Source of the DNA: Aestuariimicrobium sp. p3-SID1156 | Lineage (GTDB): Bacteria > Actinomycetota > Actinomycetes > Propionibacteriales > Propionibacteriaceae | Length of the DNA stretch: 64,000 nt | Assembly (NCBI RefSeq): GCF_025144225.1 | Contig: NZ_JALXXB010000005.1 | Span: 62,001-126,000 of the forward strand | Direction of reading: 5' to 3' | In this document: positions 52,245-62,309 of the stretch, in pieces | Layout of the letters: the number at the start of each line of letters is the position of its first letter | Position numbering within the stretch: position 1 is the stretch's first letter | Position numbers and translations under genes: made by a program | The notes under the pieces: model-generated | Database searches by the model: none | Told to the model about the DNA's origin: nothing | Seen by the model: only the letters and a program-made list of their open reading frames with translations

Positions 52245-53389
52245 CCACCCAGCGGGCCTATTTCGACCACGCGGCCACCGCGCCACTGCTGCCTGCCGCA
52301 CGGGACGCCTGGTTGGCTGCCACCGAGCGGGCCGGGAACCCCGGCGGCCTGCACACCTCCTCACGCCGGGTGAAGTCCTTGCTCGAGGACGCCCGCGAGT
52401 CGGTGGCAGCTGACCTCGGCGCCCACCCCACCGAGGTGGTCTTCACCTTCACCGCCACCGAGGCCGACTCGCTGGCCGTGCTGGGTGGCTCGCGCCTGGA
52501 CCCGGCTCGTCCCGGGGTGGTGATCAGCGCCATCGAGCACCCGGGTGTGGCCAAGGCTGTTGACCACCTCGACGACGTACGCATCGCGCCGGTGGACGCC
52601 GAGGGGCTGATGGACCGTGCGGCCCTGGCCGACCTGGTCGATGACACCGTCGGCCTGGTCAGTGTGCAGCTGGTGAACGGCGAGGTGGGCACCATCCAGC
52701 CCGTGGCGGGGGTCGCCGAACTGGCGCATGCCCGCGGGGCGCTGGCCCACACCGATGCGGTGCAGGCCCTGGTCGCTCCCGGTCTGGACTTCGCCGGGCT
52801 CGGGGTCGACATGGCCACCGTCGCCGGCCACAAGATCGGGGCCCCCATCGGCATCGGTGCCCTCCTCGTGCGCCGCGAGCTGACCCTGAAGCCGCTGGGC
52901 ACCGGGGCCGGCCAGGAACGCGGCATGGCCTCGGGCACCCCCTCAGCAGCCCTGGCCAGTGCCTTCGCCGCTGCCCTGGCACACCTGTCCTCCACCCGCG
53001 AGCAGCAACTGGGACGCTTGCGCGAGGTGCGCGGTCGGATCCTCGGCTCCGTGGCCCAGCTGGCGGACGTGCGGGTGAACGGTCCTCAAGAGGACGGACT
53101 CCAGATGCCGGGCATCCTCAACCTGACCTTCTCGGGTGCGCGGGCCGACGACGTGCTGTTCCTGCTCGACCAGGCCGGCATCGACGCCTCGGCAGGGTCG
53201 GCCTGCCGCGCCGGTCTGCACCAGCCCAGCGACGTCCTACTCGCGATGGGACGAAGCGTGGAGGACGCCTCCAGCTCGGTGCGGCTCTCCTTCGGGGCCG
53301 AGGTCACCGATGCCGAGGTGGACCTCCTTGTCGCCACGCTTCCGGGGGCCGTGGAGCAGGCTCGGCGGGCCCACGATCCTGCTCGGTAG
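52241..53389 (+). CDS. Cysteine desulfurase (NifS/IscS-like)
   Basis: PLP enzyme that removes sulfur from cysteine as a protein persulfide. It has 382 residues. The PLP lysine is Lys198 in TVAGHKIGAP. The persulfide Cys322 lies in SAGSACRAG on the mobile loop, as in IscS. FDHAATAPLLPAAR is at the N-terminus. Position directly before mnmA indicates sulfur delivery for tRNA thiolation; no iscU or suf genes are near. The ATG overlaps the upstream stop (ATGA). Confidence 0.92.
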   Translation: MTTQRAYFDHAATAPLLPAARDAWLAATERAGNPGGLHTSSRRVKSLLEDARESVAADLGAHPTEVVFTFTATEADSLAVLGGSRLDPARPGVVISAIEHPGVAKAVDHLDDVRIAPVDAEGLMDRAALADLVDDTVGLVSVQLVNGEVGTIQPVAGVAELAHARGALAHTDAVQALVAPGLDFAGLGVDMATVAGHKIGAPIGIGALLVRRELTLKPLGTGAGQERGMASGTPSAALASAFAAALAHLSSTREQQLGRLREVRGRILGSVAQLADVRVNGPQEDGLQMPGILNLTFSGARADDVLFLLDQAGIDASAGSACRAGLHQPSDVLLAMGRSVEDASSSVRLSFGAEVTDAEVDLLVATLPGAVEQARRAHDPAR

Positions 53390-53415
53390 ATGCGCTGGCC
53401 ATGAGAACCGCTCAG

Positions 53416-53421
53416 TAGAAT
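53416..53421 (+). promoter_or_regulatory. -10 element for leaderless mnmA
   Basis: TAGAAT ends 6 nt before the GTG at 53428. It gives mnmA a promoter separate from the upstream pair. Confidence 0.6.
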
Positions 53422-53427
53422 GCCCGG

Positions 53428-54489
53428 GTGAAGGTTCTCGCAGCGATGTCCGGAGGCGTCGATTCCGCCGTCGCCGCTGCCCGCATGGTGGCCGCCGGTC
53501 ACCAGGTCGTGGGCGTCCACCTTGCCCTGTCGAAGAACCCCGAGAGCTTCCGCTCCGGTGCGCGCGGCTGCTGCTCGCTGGAGGACTCCCACGACGCCCG
53601 CCGGGTGGCCGACAAGCTCGGCATCCCGTTCTACGTCTGGGACTTCTCCGATCGCTTCCGTGCCGACGTGGTCGACGACTTCCTGGCCGAGTACCAGGCC
53701 GGGCGCACTCCGAACCCGTGCCTGCGCTGCAACGAGAAAATCAAGTTCGCCGCAGTCCTCGAACGCGGGCTGGCACTCGGCTTCGACGCCGTCGCCACCG
53801 GCCACTACGCCCAGCTGGACGCTGAGGGCCTGCACCGTGCCGTCGACCCCGCCAAGGATCAGTCCTATGTCCTGGGGACGCTGCATGCCGATCAGCTGCA
53901 GCGCTGCCTGTTCCCCCTGGGGGATTCGGTGAAGACCGATGTCCGCGCGGAGGCTGCTGCGCTCGGCTTCGGGGTGGCCAAGAAGCCCGACTCCCACGAC
54001 ATCTGCTTCATCCCCGACGGCGACACCGCCGGCTTCCTCGACCGCCACCTCGGTGCCCGGCCCGGTGAGATCGTGGACGCCGACGGCACCCCGCTGGGGG
54101 AGCACGGCGGCACCCACCGCTACACCGTGGGGCAGCGCAAGGGGCTGCACCTGGGGCGTCCCGCCGCCGATGGACGCCCCCGCTACGTGCTGTCGATCGA
54201 GCCCGTGGCCAACACCGTGGTGGTGGGGCCCAAGGAGAGGTTGTCGGTGACCCGCATCGAGGGCATCCGCCCGACCTGGGCCGGTCCCGAGCGCGAGGGG
54301 CAGTGGCGTGGCCATGTCCAGGTCCGCGCCCACGGTGAGGCGATGCCCGCCCTGGTCGAGACCAACGGTGACCACCTAGTCGCCCAGCTGGACGAGCCCT
54401 GCACCGGTATCGCTCCCGGTCAGGCCATCGTCACCTACGACGGCGACAGGGTCGTCGGGTCGGCCACCATCGCCAGGGCATCGCGGTGA
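53428..54489 (+). CDS. mnmA: tRNA-specific 2-thiouridylase
   Basis: ATP-dependent 2-thiolation of wobble uridine 34 in tRNA-Lys, -Glu and -Gln. It has 353 residues. The PP-loop SGGVDS is at residues 8-13. The catalytic Cys101 in LRCNEKIKF and the partner Cys193 in DICFIPDGD match the E. coli Cys102/Cys199 pair. The central and C-terminal domains are complete ([14 protein letters not shown]). The GTG start is set by the leaderless promoter. Confidence 0.96.
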   Translation: MKVLAAMSGGVDSAVAAARMVAAGHQVVGVHLALSKNPESFRSGARGCCSLEDSHDARRVADKLGIPFYVWDFSDRFRADVVDDFLAEYQAGRTPNPCLRCNEKIKFAAVLERGLALGFDAVATGHYAQLDAEGLHRAVDPAKDQSYVLGTLHADQLQRCLFPLGDSVKTDVRAEAAALGFGVAKKPDSHDICFIPDGDTAGFLDRHLGARPGEIVDADGTPLGEHGGTHRYTVGQRKGLHLGRPAADGRPRYVLSIEPVANTVVVGPKERLSVTRIEGIRPTWAGPEREGQWRGHVQVRAHGEAMPALVETNGDHLVAQLDEPCTGIAPGQAIVTYDGDRVVGSATIARASR

Positions 54490-54502
54490 GGGGGCAGTGA
54501 CC

Positions 54503-55477
54503 ATGAAGTGGACGACCCTCGGTTCCCTACCCGGAACCGACATGCCTGCCGCCGCGCGGCTCCTCTTTGAGGAGACGCCAGACCTGGTGGCGATCCCCGA
54601 ACTACCGGCCCGAGGGGTCGGTGCCGACATGGTTGGCCGCACCCTCGGCCTCTCGATGCTCGGCGCCGACCTGCAGCCCGCGGGCTGGCGGATCACTGAC
54701 CACCACGGCGCCGACCAACGTCGGGCGACCCGCCTGCTCAGGCAGGACCTGGACGTCATGGAGGAGCAGGCCCAGGAGTTCACCGGCGTCGTGAAGCTGT
54801 CGATCGCCGGACCCTGGACACTCGCGGCGACGGTCGAGCGCCCTCGCGGGGACAAGGTGCTGGCTGGCCTCGGGCTGGCACGTGAGCTCACCGCTTCACT
54901 GGTCGAGGGAGTGGGTGAGTTGCTGGGCGAGCTACGCCGACGACTTCCGGTCGCGAGCTGGTGCCTCCAGCTGGACGAACCGATGCTGGGCCCGGTGCTG
55001 GAGGGCGCGATCGCGACCGCCTCCGGGTACCAGCGACACCGAGCCGTGGGCGCTTCAGAAGCCGTCGAATCCCTCGATGCCTTCGCAGGACTTGCCGACC
55101 AGACCGTCCTCCACTTCTGCGGCGCTCCGCTCACCGCTGTGCTGGAGCGCACCTCGATCCCGCAGGTCAGCGTCGACGTGACCCGGCTGAACGGCCGACA
55201 TGTTGACCTGCTTGCCCCCTGGCTGGAGTCCGGGCGTGGGGTGTGGTGGGGCGCGGTCCCGACCTGGCCGGTTGACCAGGTGGGCACGGTGGACGCCGAC
55301 CTCGACCGCCTGATGGCCTTCCTCCGCCGCATGGGGCTCGCACCGGCCACCGTCGTGGACCAGTCTGCGATCACGCCAGCCTGCGGCCTGGCCGGCTGGG
55401 CGCCCTCACCGGCGCGCCGGGCGATCATCCGGGCGCGCCGGATCGCGGAGCTCGCCACGGAGCAGCTGTTGGCCTGA
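54503..55477 (+). CDS. Core MetE-like cobalamin-independent methionine synthase-type protein
   Basis: A 324-residue TIM-barrel protein that corresponds to the C-terminal catalytic half of MetE (a full MetE has about 750 residues). The zinc ligands His204 and Cys206 (LHFCGAP) and Cys294 (ITPACGLAG) are kept, as is the substrate motif LQLDEPML. The N-terminal half that full MetE uses for polyglutamyl-folate binding is absent, so the methyl donor may differ. The ATG at 54503 has GAGGGGG at correct spacing; the GTG at 54497 is too close to it. It follows mnmA by 13 bp, a pairing seen in other Actinobacteria. Confidence 0.8.
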   Translation: MKWTTLGSLPGTDMPAAARLLFEETPDLVAIPELPARGVGADMVGRTLGLSMLGADLQPAGWRITDHHGADQRRATRLLRQDLDVMEEQAQEFTGVVKLSIAGPWTLAATVERPRGDKVLAGLGLARELTASLVEGVGELLGELRRRLPVASWCLQLDEPMLGPVLEGAIATASGYQRHRAVGASEAVESLDAFAGLADQTVLHFCGAPLTAVLERTSIPQVSVDVTRLNGRHVDLLAPWLESGRGVWWGAVPTWPVDQVGTVDADLDRLMAFLRRMGLAPATVVDQSAITPACGLAGWAPSPARRAIIRARRIAELATEQLLA

Positions 55478-55537
55478 TCGGTGATGACGCCGGACCGACA
55501 GACGGGGTCCTTTCGTTCGTGTCAGAGCCATCCGACA

Positions 55538-55543
55538 TACTGT
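55538..55543 (+). promoter_or_regulatory. Candidate -10 element of the nuclease gene
   Basis: TACTGT lies 27 nt before the ATG at 55570. A start near 55550 leaves room for the GGAGAGG ribosome-binding site. Confidence 0.4.
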
Positions 55544-55569
55544 GCGTACCGGGGCTCGAAGGAGAGGCG

Positions 55570-56750
55570 ATGAAGGCGCTGGCTGTAGGCGTGCTGACGT
55601 TTGGTGTGGTGGTTGGGGGCGGCTACGCCGTCAGCAGGGCCGTCCATGGCGTGAACGGGTCGGACACGGCTCGCGTAGTACGCGTCATCGACGGAGACAC
55701 GGTTGACGTGGAGTCGAACGGCAAATCCCAACGCGTGCGGTTGCTCAACATTGACACTCCCGAAACCAAGCACCCGGACAAGGCTGTGCAGTGCCTCGGT
55801 CCTGAGGCCCAGAGTTCCTCAGGCGGGTGCTATCCCCGGGCGACACCGTCCGCCTCACGTATGACGTGGACCGGGTCGATGGATACGGACGGACACTGGC
55901 CGCGGTGAGCAAGAACGGGTCCGATGTCTCGACCGCCATCGCCGACGCAGGGTACGGGGTCGCGATCAAGGTCGGCGCAAACGCTCGGTTCTATCAGCAG
56001 GTCAAGGAGGGTGAGGACCGTGCTCGCAAGGCTGCGCGTGGACTCTTCGCCGATGACGTGGAATGCACACTGCCGGTGAAGCTCGATGCACTGGAGGCGC
56101 AGCTGGGAACTCTTCCGACGACCCCGGCTGCCGAAGCAGACCTCGACATCCCTTTGGGAGTGGCGGCCGCCGTCGCTGCTGATGCCGACGCCCTGTCCGC
56201 AACGCTCGCCGCCATCAAGGACGGTGGCGAGGCCACTCGCGTCTGGCGCCTGGCTTACCGGCTTCCGGATCTGGAGAAGCGAGTTGCGGCCGTGTCCCGT
56301 AGCGCCGAGCGCAGCCACCAGAAGCTGAGCCAGGAGAGCACGAAGCGTGCAAAGGCTGCAGCCGCGGCACGGAAGAAGACGGAGGTTGAGGAGGCAGCCC
56401 GGAAGAAGAGGGCAGCGGAGGAGGCCGCCACAAAGAAGCGCGCCGAGCGGGAAGCGGCCGAGAAGGCATCCCGTGAATCAGAGAGCCGCCGACGCGAAGC
56501 TCGGCAGCGTGAAATGGCCCCGCGGACGACCACATGGAAGAACACACCGCCGACCACGCAGCAGCGACGTCCCACCCCAACGACTCGACCAGCGCCGGCG
56601 CCCCCGAGGACCACGCACACGAAATCCTCTCAGCGCAAGGTCACACCCAAGCGCACGAGCGAGCAGGCCCCGAAGACCAAGTACACCGGCCCTCGTTGCT
56701 ATGCGCCAGGCGGAAAGACATGGAAGCCGTGTCCGTCCAAGGGTGGCTGA
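55570..56750 (+). pseudogene. Secreted thermonuclease-like protein, broken by a frameshift
   Basis: Two adjacent frames encode one staphylococcal-nuclease-type protein. The first (from ATG 55570, GGAGAGG upstream) has a signal-anchor helix and VRVIDGDTVDVES...RLLNIDTPETKHP...CLGPEA. The second continues with EFLRRVLSPGDTVRLTYDVDRVDGYGRTLA. The break lies at 55809/55810: one extra base after GAGGCC would join them as GPEA-x-EFLRRVL. After the nuclease domain come a spacer, a Lys/Ala/Glu-rich coiled coil, a Pro/Thr-rich stretch and the end CYAPGGKTWKPCPSKGG. There is no canonical slippery heptamer, so a mutation or sequencing error is likelier than programmed frameshifting. Confidence 0.75.
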
Positions 56751-56763
56751 TCAGCCCCACCAC

Positions 56764-56769
56764 TACAGT
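56764..56769 (+). promoter_or_regulatory. -10 element for a leaderless mRNA (gene at 56777)
   Basis: TACAGT ends 7 nt before the ATG at 56777. Confidence 0.5.
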
Positions 56770-56776
56770 GGACGCC

Positions 56777-56980
56777 ATGCGAATCTTCACCGACCTGAAC
56801 CTGAATGGGCGCTCGACCACCCGCGTCCAGCCCAAGGTCGGGGAGTGGGGGCCCCAGATGGTGCCCAGCACAGCGGCCAAGAAGAGGATGCGGCTCTGGG
56901 CGTCCCTGGTGCTGCTCGCGGGCATCGCGGCGCTTTTCGGAGTTGGTTACTACTTCTACAAGGCGCTCAGCGGCGGCTGA
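56777..56980 (+). CDS. 67-residue single-helix membrane protein
   Basis: Small protein with a polar N-terminal half (MRIFTDLNLNGRSTTRVQP) and one C-terminal membrane helix (LWASLVLLAGIAALFGVGYYF) that ends in KALSGG. The start is supported by the leaderless promoter; a longer frame upstream overlaps the nuclease gene and is rejected. I do not recognise the family. Confidence 0.6.
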   Translation: MRIFTDLNLNGRSTTRVQPKVGEWGPQMVPSTAAKKRMRLWASLVLLAGIAALFGVGYYFYKALSGG

Positions 56981-57000
56981 GTGGGGCACCGGCGGAAGGG

Positions 57001-57501
57001 TCACCAGAGCTGGACTGCTCCGAGGGTGATCAGTGCGAGCCCCAGCGTGCGCACGAAGAAGCCGAGGAAGGCAACCACGCTGAACCCGACGAAGCTCATT
57101 CGGGTGGCGCCGGCAAACAGGGTGACCAGGTAGATGGGCGGAACACCGACAGCGCCGCTGATGAACAGCAGCGGGTAGCCCCACCGGGGCGACTCCACCA
57201 GGTGCGCCGTCCGCTCCGACCAGGACTTCCACCTCGCTCGCCAGGAGTTGGGATCCAACGGCTTGCTCTTCCGCTGCTGGACCACCGGCAGCTGCTTGCC
57301 GCGGCGAACCGCCAGGAACATCAGCTGCTTCCCGATCGTCTGCCCGATGGTGAGACCGATGGTCAGGGGGAGAACCCCCAGCACTCCGGCGCCCAGGGCG
57401 GCGATGATGAAGGCCTCGGTGTGGAAGATCGGAACGACCGAACTCAGCACGCCATAGCCCACCGAGGTCACCATCTCGGCCCAGAAGCGAAGGGTCAGCA
57501 T
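57001..57501 (-). CDS. VTT/YqaA-like small membrane protein
   Basis: About 166 residues with four to five hydrophobic segments. Two paired regions, PLTIGLTIGQTIGKQLMFL and GYPLLFISGAVGVPPIYLVT, recall the re-entrant loops of SNARE-associated/DedA-type (VTT) proteins such as YqaA; the connecting cytosolic part is basic. Function is unknown and the assignment is tentative. ATG at 57501; a TTG two codons earlier is possible. No Shine-Dalgarno sequence is seen. Confidence 0.6.
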   Translation of the reverse strand: MLTLRFWAEMVTSVGYGVLSSVVPIFHTEAFIIAALGAGVLGVLPLTIGLTIGQTIGKQLMFLAVRRGKQLPVVQQRKSKPLDPNSWRARWKSWSERTAHLVESPRWGYPLLFISGAVGVPPIYLVTLFAGATRMSFVGFSVVAFLGFFVRTLGLALITLGAVQLW

Positions 57502-57526
57502 CGACAACTCAGCATGTGGTCCCCGC

Positions 57527-58144
57527 TCACGCCATAGAGGCCAGATGGTGGAGGCGACGCACCTCGGATTCCAGGAACACCGGACCGCCCGGACGCCCCA
57601 GGATGATCACACGCTGCTGGGAGGCAGGCGCCACCGCGACGGCCGTGTCAGCCCAACTCGGCATCCAACCGGAAGCAAGTTCCGAGGCATGCGGTTGGTC
57701 GAAGGGGCCCAGGAGGGAGAGTTGTTCGGGGCCCAACTCGGGGGCCAGAGCAGTGGCCGCCAACGGGGTGCCCTGTTCGCCGAGGGCCAGGGCCCACTGC
57801 GCATTGAAGACCCGCGGCGCGTCCTCGGTGAGGCGCTGCAGGGCCACCGACGGTTCGGCGAGCATGCGCTCCAGAGCCATCAGGTCGGATTCCAGCCCCC
57901 AGTTCGCCGGCACGCGTGACATCCACATCACCCGCACGCCCTCCAGTTCGGCACACTCGGTGATGACGCTGTCCGGCATGACATCGGCGGGGAGCTCCAG
58001 GACGAAGTCGTTGATGACCGATCCGCCCTCGACCTTCTCGATGATCTCCACCGCAGCGATGTCGGCGCCGACACGACCCAGCGCAGTCGCGACGGCGCCC
58101 AGGGAACCGGGTCGGTCGGGAAGGCTCACGCGCACATGGAACAC
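57527..58144 (-). CDS. ACT-domain protein upstream of gatC
   Basis: A 205-residue protein. The N-terminal ACT domain ([20 protein letters not shown], about 3-70) should bind an amino acid. The C-terminal region (about 80-205) is conserved in Actinobacteria without known function ([37 protein letters not shown]). The M. tuberculosis counterpart is Rv3013, likewise divergent from gatC. The GTG at 58144 is preferred because the ACT fold begins there; CACACT ends 6 nt upstream. Confidence 0.82.
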   Translation of the reverse strand: MFHVRVSLPDRPGSLGAVATALGRVGADIAAVEIIEKVEGGSVINDFVLELPADVMPDSVITECAELEGVRVMWMSRVPANWGLESDLMALERMLAEPSVALQRLTEDAPRVFNAQWALALGEQGTPLAATALAPELGPEQLSLLGPFDQPHASELASGWMPSWADTAVAVAPASQQRVIILGRPGGPVFLESEVRRLHHLASMA

Positions 58145-58192
58145 GCCACAAGTGTGCCACGGCGCCCGAAACCGACCCCCGTGATGACCCCC

Positions 58193-58198
58193 TAGGAT
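58193..58198 (+). promoter_or_regulatory. Candidate gatCAB -10 element
   Basis: TAGGAT lies 34 nt before the gatC GTG. The short leader carries AGGAGAG as ribosome-binding site. Confidence 0.5.
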
Positions 58199-58231
58199 GG
58201 CGGGGAACATTCACCCGGACAGGAGAGTGCC

Positions 58232-58537
58232 GTGAGCAGCGCACCCTTGACGAGCGCGGACGTAGCCCGACTGGCGAGCCTCGCGCGGATCGAACTTACC
58301 CCCCAGGAGCTGGAGCAGTTCGCCCCCCAGCTCGACGTCATCCTCGAGTCGGTGACCAGCGTGGCCGAACTGGCGGGCGCAGATGTCGAACCCACCTCCC
58401 ATGCGCTGCCGCTGACGAACGTCTTCCGCGCCGACGAGGTGCGTCCCTCGTTCACCGCAGCCCAGGCGCTCGCGGGTGCCCCCGCCGCCGAGGACAACCG
58501 TTTCAGTGTCCCCCGCATCCTGGACGAGGAGGCCTGA
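58232..58537 (+). CDS. gatC: Asp-tRNA(Asn)/Glu-tRNA(Gln) amidotransferase subunit C
   Basis: Small helical subunit (101 residues) that wraps around GatA and GatB and stabilises the complex. Typical start [21 protein letters not shown] and end [15 protein letters not shown] start with AGGAGAG upstream. The stop overlaps the gatA start by 1 bp. Confidence 0.95.
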   Translation: MSSAPLTSADVARLASLARIELTPQELEQFAPQLDVILESVTSVAELAGADVEPTSHALPLTNVFRADEVRPSFTAAQALAGAPAAEDNRFSVPRILDEEA

Positions 58538-60036
58538 TGAGCGAGATCCTCACCGCCACCGCCGCTGAACTGGCTCGCCGCATCGCCACCGGCGAGCAGA
58601 GCGCCGAAGAGGTCACCCGTGCCCACCTCGATCGCATCGAGGCGGTCGACCCCAAGGTCAACGCCTTCCTTGCCGTCGACTCCGAGCGAGCGCTTGCCAC
58701 CGCACGACAGGTGGACGCCAAGCGCTCGGCGGGTGAGGAGCTCGGCCCGCTGGCCGGCGTCCCGATCGCGGTCAAGGACCTGCTCTGCTACCAGGGCCTG
58801 CCCACCACCGCCGGCTCGCGGATGCTCGAAGGCTGGGTTCCGCCCTACAACGCCACCGTCGTCGACCGCCTCATCGCCGCTGACATGGTGATCCTGGGCA
58901 AGACAAACCTCGACGAGTTCGCGATGGGATCCTCCACCGAGACCTCCGCCTACGGTCCCTCCCGGAACCCCTGGGACCTGGACCGCATCCCCGGCGGCTC
59001 CGGCGGCGGCTCGTCGGCAGCTGTGGCCTCCTTCGAGGCACCCCTGGCGATCGGCACCGACACCGGCGGTTCCATCCGCCAGCCCGCGTCCGTCACCGGG
59101 ACCGTGGGTGTCAAGCCCACCTATGGCGGCTCCTCGCGCTACGGCATCATTGCGATGGCGAGCTCCCTGGACCAGCCCGGGCCCTGCGCTCGCACGACCG
59201 AGGACGCCGCCCTGCTGCACGCGGTGATCGCCGGTCATGACCCCATGGATGCGACCTCGATCCAGGCGCCGGTCCCGCCGGTGGTCGAGGCCGCCCGCAG
59301 CGGTGATGTCGCCGGGATGAAGATCGGCATCGTGCGCGAATTCGCCGGTGACGGCTATGCCCCCGGCGTCGAGCAGCGCTTCCAGGAGTCCCTCACGCTC
59401 CTCGAGAACGCCGGTGCTGAGCTCGTCGAGGTCTCCTGCCCCCACTTCGTGCACGCCCTGGCCACCTACTACCTGATCATGCCCGCCGAGGTCAGTTCCA
59501 ACCTGGCGCGCTACGACGCGATGCGCTACGGCCTGCGCGTCGGTGACGATGGGGAGCGTTCCACCGAGGAGGTCATGCGCCTGACCCGTGGCCGGGGCTT
59601 CGGTTCGGAGGTCAAGCGCCGCATCATCATCGGCACCCATGCCCTGTCCAGTGGCTACTACGACGCCTACTACGGCTCGGCGCAGAAGGTCAGGACGCTG
59701 ATCCGACAGGACTTCGACCAGGCCTTCACCTCGGTGGATGTCCTGGTCTCGCCCTCGACGCCCACCACCGCGTTCAGGATCGGGGAGCGCATCGACGACC
59801 CCATGTCGATGTACCGCGCCGACCTGTGCACCATCCCCGCCAACCTCGCCGGGAACGCGGCGGGCAGCTTCCCCGCCGGCCTCGCGCCCGAGGACGGGCT
59901 GCCGGTGGGCCTGCAGGTGATGGCCCCGCCGATGGCCGATGACCGCATCTACCGCGTCGGTGCCGCACTGGAACGCGCCCAGGCCTCTGCCTGGGGCGCA
60001 CCCTTCACCAGCCAGATCCCCTTCCTGGAGGCCTGA
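58537..60036 (+). CDS. gatA: Asp-tRNA(Asn)/Glu-tRNA(Gln) amidotransferase subunit A
   Basis: Amidase subunit that releases ammonia from glutamine for tRNA-dependent amidation. It has 499 residues. The Ser-cisSer-Lys triad is Lys80 ([10 protein letters not shown]), Ser155 ([14 protein letters not shown]) and Ser179 ([13 protein letters not shown]), matching known GatA proteins. It lies 3 bp before gatB in a compact gatCAB operon. Confidence 0.97.
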   Translation: MSEILTATAAELARRIATGEQSAEEVTRAHLDRIEAVDPKVNAFLAVDSERALATARQVDAKRSAGEELGPLAGVPIAVKDLLCYQGLPTTAGSRMLEGWVPPYNATVVDRLIAADMVILGKTNLDEFAMGSSTETSAYGPSRNPWDLDRIPGGSGGGSSAAVASFEAPLAIGTDTGGSIRQPASVTGTVGVKPTYGGSSRYGIIAMASSLDQPGPCARTTEDAALLHAVIAGHDPMDATSIQAPVPPVVEAARSGDVAGMKIGIVREFAGDGYAPGVEQRFQESLTLLENAGAELVEVSCPHFVHALATYYLIMPAEVSSNLARYDAMRYGLRVGDDGERSTEEVMRLTRGRGFGSEVKRRIIIGTHALSSGYYDAYYGSAQKVRTLIRQDFDQAFTSVDVLVSPSTPTTAFRIGERIDDPMSMYRADLCTIPANLAGNAAGSFPAGLAPEDGLPVGLQVMAPPMADDRIYRVGAALERAQASAWGAPFTSQIPFLEA

Positions 60037-60039
60037 ACC

Positions 60040-61527
60040 ATGGATGTCATGGACTTTGAGGACGTTCTCGCCGCCTATGAGCCCGTCATGGGCCTGGAGG
60101 TGCACGTCGAGCTGAACACCGTGTCCAAGATGTTCTGCGGCTGCTCGACCGCCTTTGGCGCCGAGCCCAACACGCAGGTCTGCCCGATCTGCCTCGGCCT
60201 GCCCGGGTCGCTGCCGGTGATCAACGGCAAGGCGGTGGAGTCGGCGATCCGCATCGGACTGGCCCTGAACTGCCAGATCGCGTCCTGGTGTCGAATGGCT
60301 CGGAAGAACTACTTCTACCCGGACATGCCCAAGGACTACCAGATCAGCCAGTACGACGAGCCGATCGCCTTCGATGGGTACCTTGACGTCGAGGTGGATG
60401 GGGAGACCTTCCGTGTCGACGTGGAGCGCGCCCACATGGAGGAGGACACCGGCAAGTCCCTGCACGTCGGTGGCGCCACGGGCCGCATCCAGGGCGCCGA
60501 CTACTCCCTGCTCGACTACAACCGCGCCGGCGTCCCCCTGATCGAGATCGTCACCCGACCAATCACCGGAGCCGGGGAGAAGGCGCCGCAGGTGGCCCGC
60601 GCCTATGTTGCGGCCCTGCGCGAGATCCTGCGTGGGCTCGATGTCTCCGATGTCCGCATGGAGCAGGGCTCCCTGCGTTGTGACGCCAATGTTTCGCTGA
60701 TGCCCAGGGGTGCCGCCGTCTTCGGGACGCGCACCGAGACCAAGAACGTCAATTCTCTGCGCTCGGTCGAGGGAGCGGTTCGCTACGAGATGTGCCGTCA
60801 GGGGGCAGTACTGTCCGAGGGCGGCACAGTCCGCCAGGAGACCCGCCACTGGAACGAGGCCGAGGGTTTCACCACCCCCGGGCGGTCCAAGGAAACCGCG
60901 GAGGACTACCGCTACTTCCCCGAGCCAGACCTCGTGCCCATCGCCCCGGACGCCGCCTGGGTGGAGGAACTGCGCGCCACGCTTCCCGAACCCCCCGCCG
61001 AACGACTGGCCCGTGTGACGAAGGAGTGGGGTTTCACCGACCTGGAGATGCGCGACGTGCTCGGTGCAGGCGCCATCGGGGTCATCGACCAGACCGTGGC
61101 CGCCGGGGCCACGCCCCAGGCCGCACGCAAGTGGTGGTTGGGCGAGCTCGTGCGGCGCGCCAATGAGGCGGGCGTGGAATTGGCCGAGGTCGGGATGACC
61201 CCTGCCCAGGTCGCCGAGCTGCAGCGACTCGTCGAGGGTGGGACCATCAACGACAAGCTCGCCCGTCAGGTCATCGATGGCGTGCTGGCAGGGGAGGGGG
61301 ACCCGGAGCAGGTCGTCGCCACTCGCGGACTGTCCGTGGTGTCGGATGAGGGTGCGCTCTCGGCGGCCGTCGAGGCCGCCATCGCCGCGAATCCAGGTGT
61401 GGCGGACAAGGTCCGGGCGGGCAAGGTGCAGGCTGCTGGTGCGCTCATCGGTGCTGTGATGAAGGAGATGAAGGGCCAGGCAGATGCCGCCCGCGTCCGG
61501 GAGTTGGTGCTGGAGAAGCTCAGCTGA
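60040..61527 (+). CDS. gatB: Asp-tRNA(Asn)/Glu-tRNA(Gln) amidotransferase subunit B
   Basis: tRNA-binding and kinase subunit (495 residues) that activates the mischarged amino acid and adds ammonia. It has the cradle motif [10 protein letters not shown], zinc cysteines in CGCSTAF and [12 protein letters not shown], and the C-terminal helical and YqeY-like tail domains. The last 8 bp overlap the convergent gene. Confidence 0.97.
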   Translation: MDVMDFEDVLAAYEPVMGLEVHVELNTVSKMFCGCSTAFGAEPNTQVCPICLGLPGSLPVINGKAVESAIRIGLALNCQIASWCRMARKNYFYPDMPKDYQISQYDEPIAFDGYLDVEVDGETFRVDVERAHMEEDTGKSLHVGGATGRIQGADYSLLDYNRAGVPLIEIVTRPITGAGEKAPQVARAYVAALREILRGLDVSDVRMEQGSLRCDANVSLMPRGAAVFGTRTETKNVNSLRSVEGAVRYEMCRQGAVLSEGGTVRQETRHWNEAEGFTTPGRSKETAEDYRYFPEPDLVPIAPDAAWVEELRATLPEPPAERLARVTKEWGFTDLEMRDVLGAGAIGVIDQTVAAGATPQAARKWWLGELVRRANEAGVELAEVGMTPAQVAELQRLVEGGTINDKLARQVIDGVLAGEGDPEQVVATRGLSVVSDEGALSAAVEAAIAANPGVADKVRAGKVQAAGALIGAVMKEMKGQADAARVRELVLEKLS

Positions 61528-62164
61528 GGTGGTCCTGCAGCTGGGCGATGGCGTCGTCCTCGCCGATGAACTCCACCTCGGTGACCGAGCGGCGCCCGCT
61601 CAGCCACAGCACGATCTCGGAGGGCTTGCCTGCGATCGTCACGATGCTGTCTCCTGTGCGGACACGCACGGAGGCCTCCGGGTCAAGCGCATTCTCGACC
61701 ACGACGCCCACCGGAGCCCGGGAGAAGGCGATCCGGGAGAGCAGGCTGACCCGCGTCCACAGGGTCTGCTCGTCGGCCACGCGCAGGAGTCGGGGCGGCA
61801 GCGGGTCGTTGCCGGCGCGTCGCACGTCCTCATGGTGGACGAAGAACTCCATGCCGTTGACTGCGGCGTCCACGGGCGACAGTGCGAGGGGTGAGAGCCG
61901 CCCCGGTCCGCGCCGAAAGCGATCCACGAGGTCGGTCCAGCTGCCCCGGTGGGCGGCGCGGGCCATGCGCCGACGAGTGATCCCGGACAGGGCCGGCACG
62001 AAGATCCCGGGCAGCGCGAGCGGATCGGATTCTCGCACGACCAGGTGCTCGCAGAGGTCCTGGGTGAGCCAGCCCTCGCAGAGGGTCGGGGCAGTGGGGC
62101 CCACGGTGTCAAACAGGTCCGCCAGCGCGGCGCGCTCGTTCTGGGCCAGGGTTGGGGCGCTCAT
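61520..62164 (-). CDS. TIGR03085-type metal-binding protein (mycothiol S-transferase-like fold)
   Basis: A 214-residue actinobacterial protein of the DinB/maleylpyruvate-isomerase superfamily. Candidate metal-binding histidines are in [10 protein letters not shown] and [11 protein letters not shown]. The C-terminal part is a beta-rich domain ([18 protein letters not shown]). Members of this superfamily use mycothiol, but the reaction of this subfamily is unknown. ATG at 62164 follows a leaderless promoter. It overlaps the end of gatB by 8 bp on the opposite strand. Confidence 0.82.
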   Translation of the reverse strand: MSAPTLAQNERAALADLFDTVGPTAPTLCEGWLTQDLCEHLVVRESDPLALPGIFVPALSGITRRRMARAAHRGSWTDLVDRFRRGPGRLSPLALSPVDAAVNGMEFFVHHEDVRRAGNDPLPPRLLRVADEQTLWTRVSLLSRIAFSRAPVGVVVENALDPEASVRVRTGDSIVTIAGKPSEIVLWLSGRRSVTEVEFIGEDDAIAQLQDHLS

Positions 62165-62170
62165 GATCGA

Positions 62171-62176
62171 AGACTA
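62171..62176 (-). promoter_or_regulatory. -10 element for a leaderless mRNA (TIGR03085-type gene)
   Basis: TAGTCT on the minus strand ends 6 nt before the ATG at 62164. Confidence 0.6.
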
Positions 62177-62296
62177 GAGCAGAGGACAACGCTACGGACC
62201 TGAAGAGTGGCGATCACATCCTGAACCCTTGATACCGAGAAGGTCCCCGCTTGATACACCCGGCTACCTCAGTCACCCGGTGTGCTCGACGCCCCC

Positions 62297-62302
62297 TACA
62301 AT
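62297..62302 (+). promoter_or_regulatory. -10 element for leaderless hisI
   Basis: TACAAT ends 7 nt before the ATG at 62310. The rest of the 145-bp gap from 62165 shows no other clear element. Confidence 0.6.
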
Positions 62303-62309
62303 CGCCAGC

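Noticed and set aside
55800..55830. Programmed -1 frameshift in the nuclease gene
   Set aside because: No X-XXY-YYZ slippery heptamer and no obvious downstream stem; a one-base loss explains the data more simply.
58192..60849. 885-codon open frame on the minus strand opposite gatC-gatA-gatB
   Set aside because: Antisense shadow of conserved genes with biased composition and no recognisable domain.
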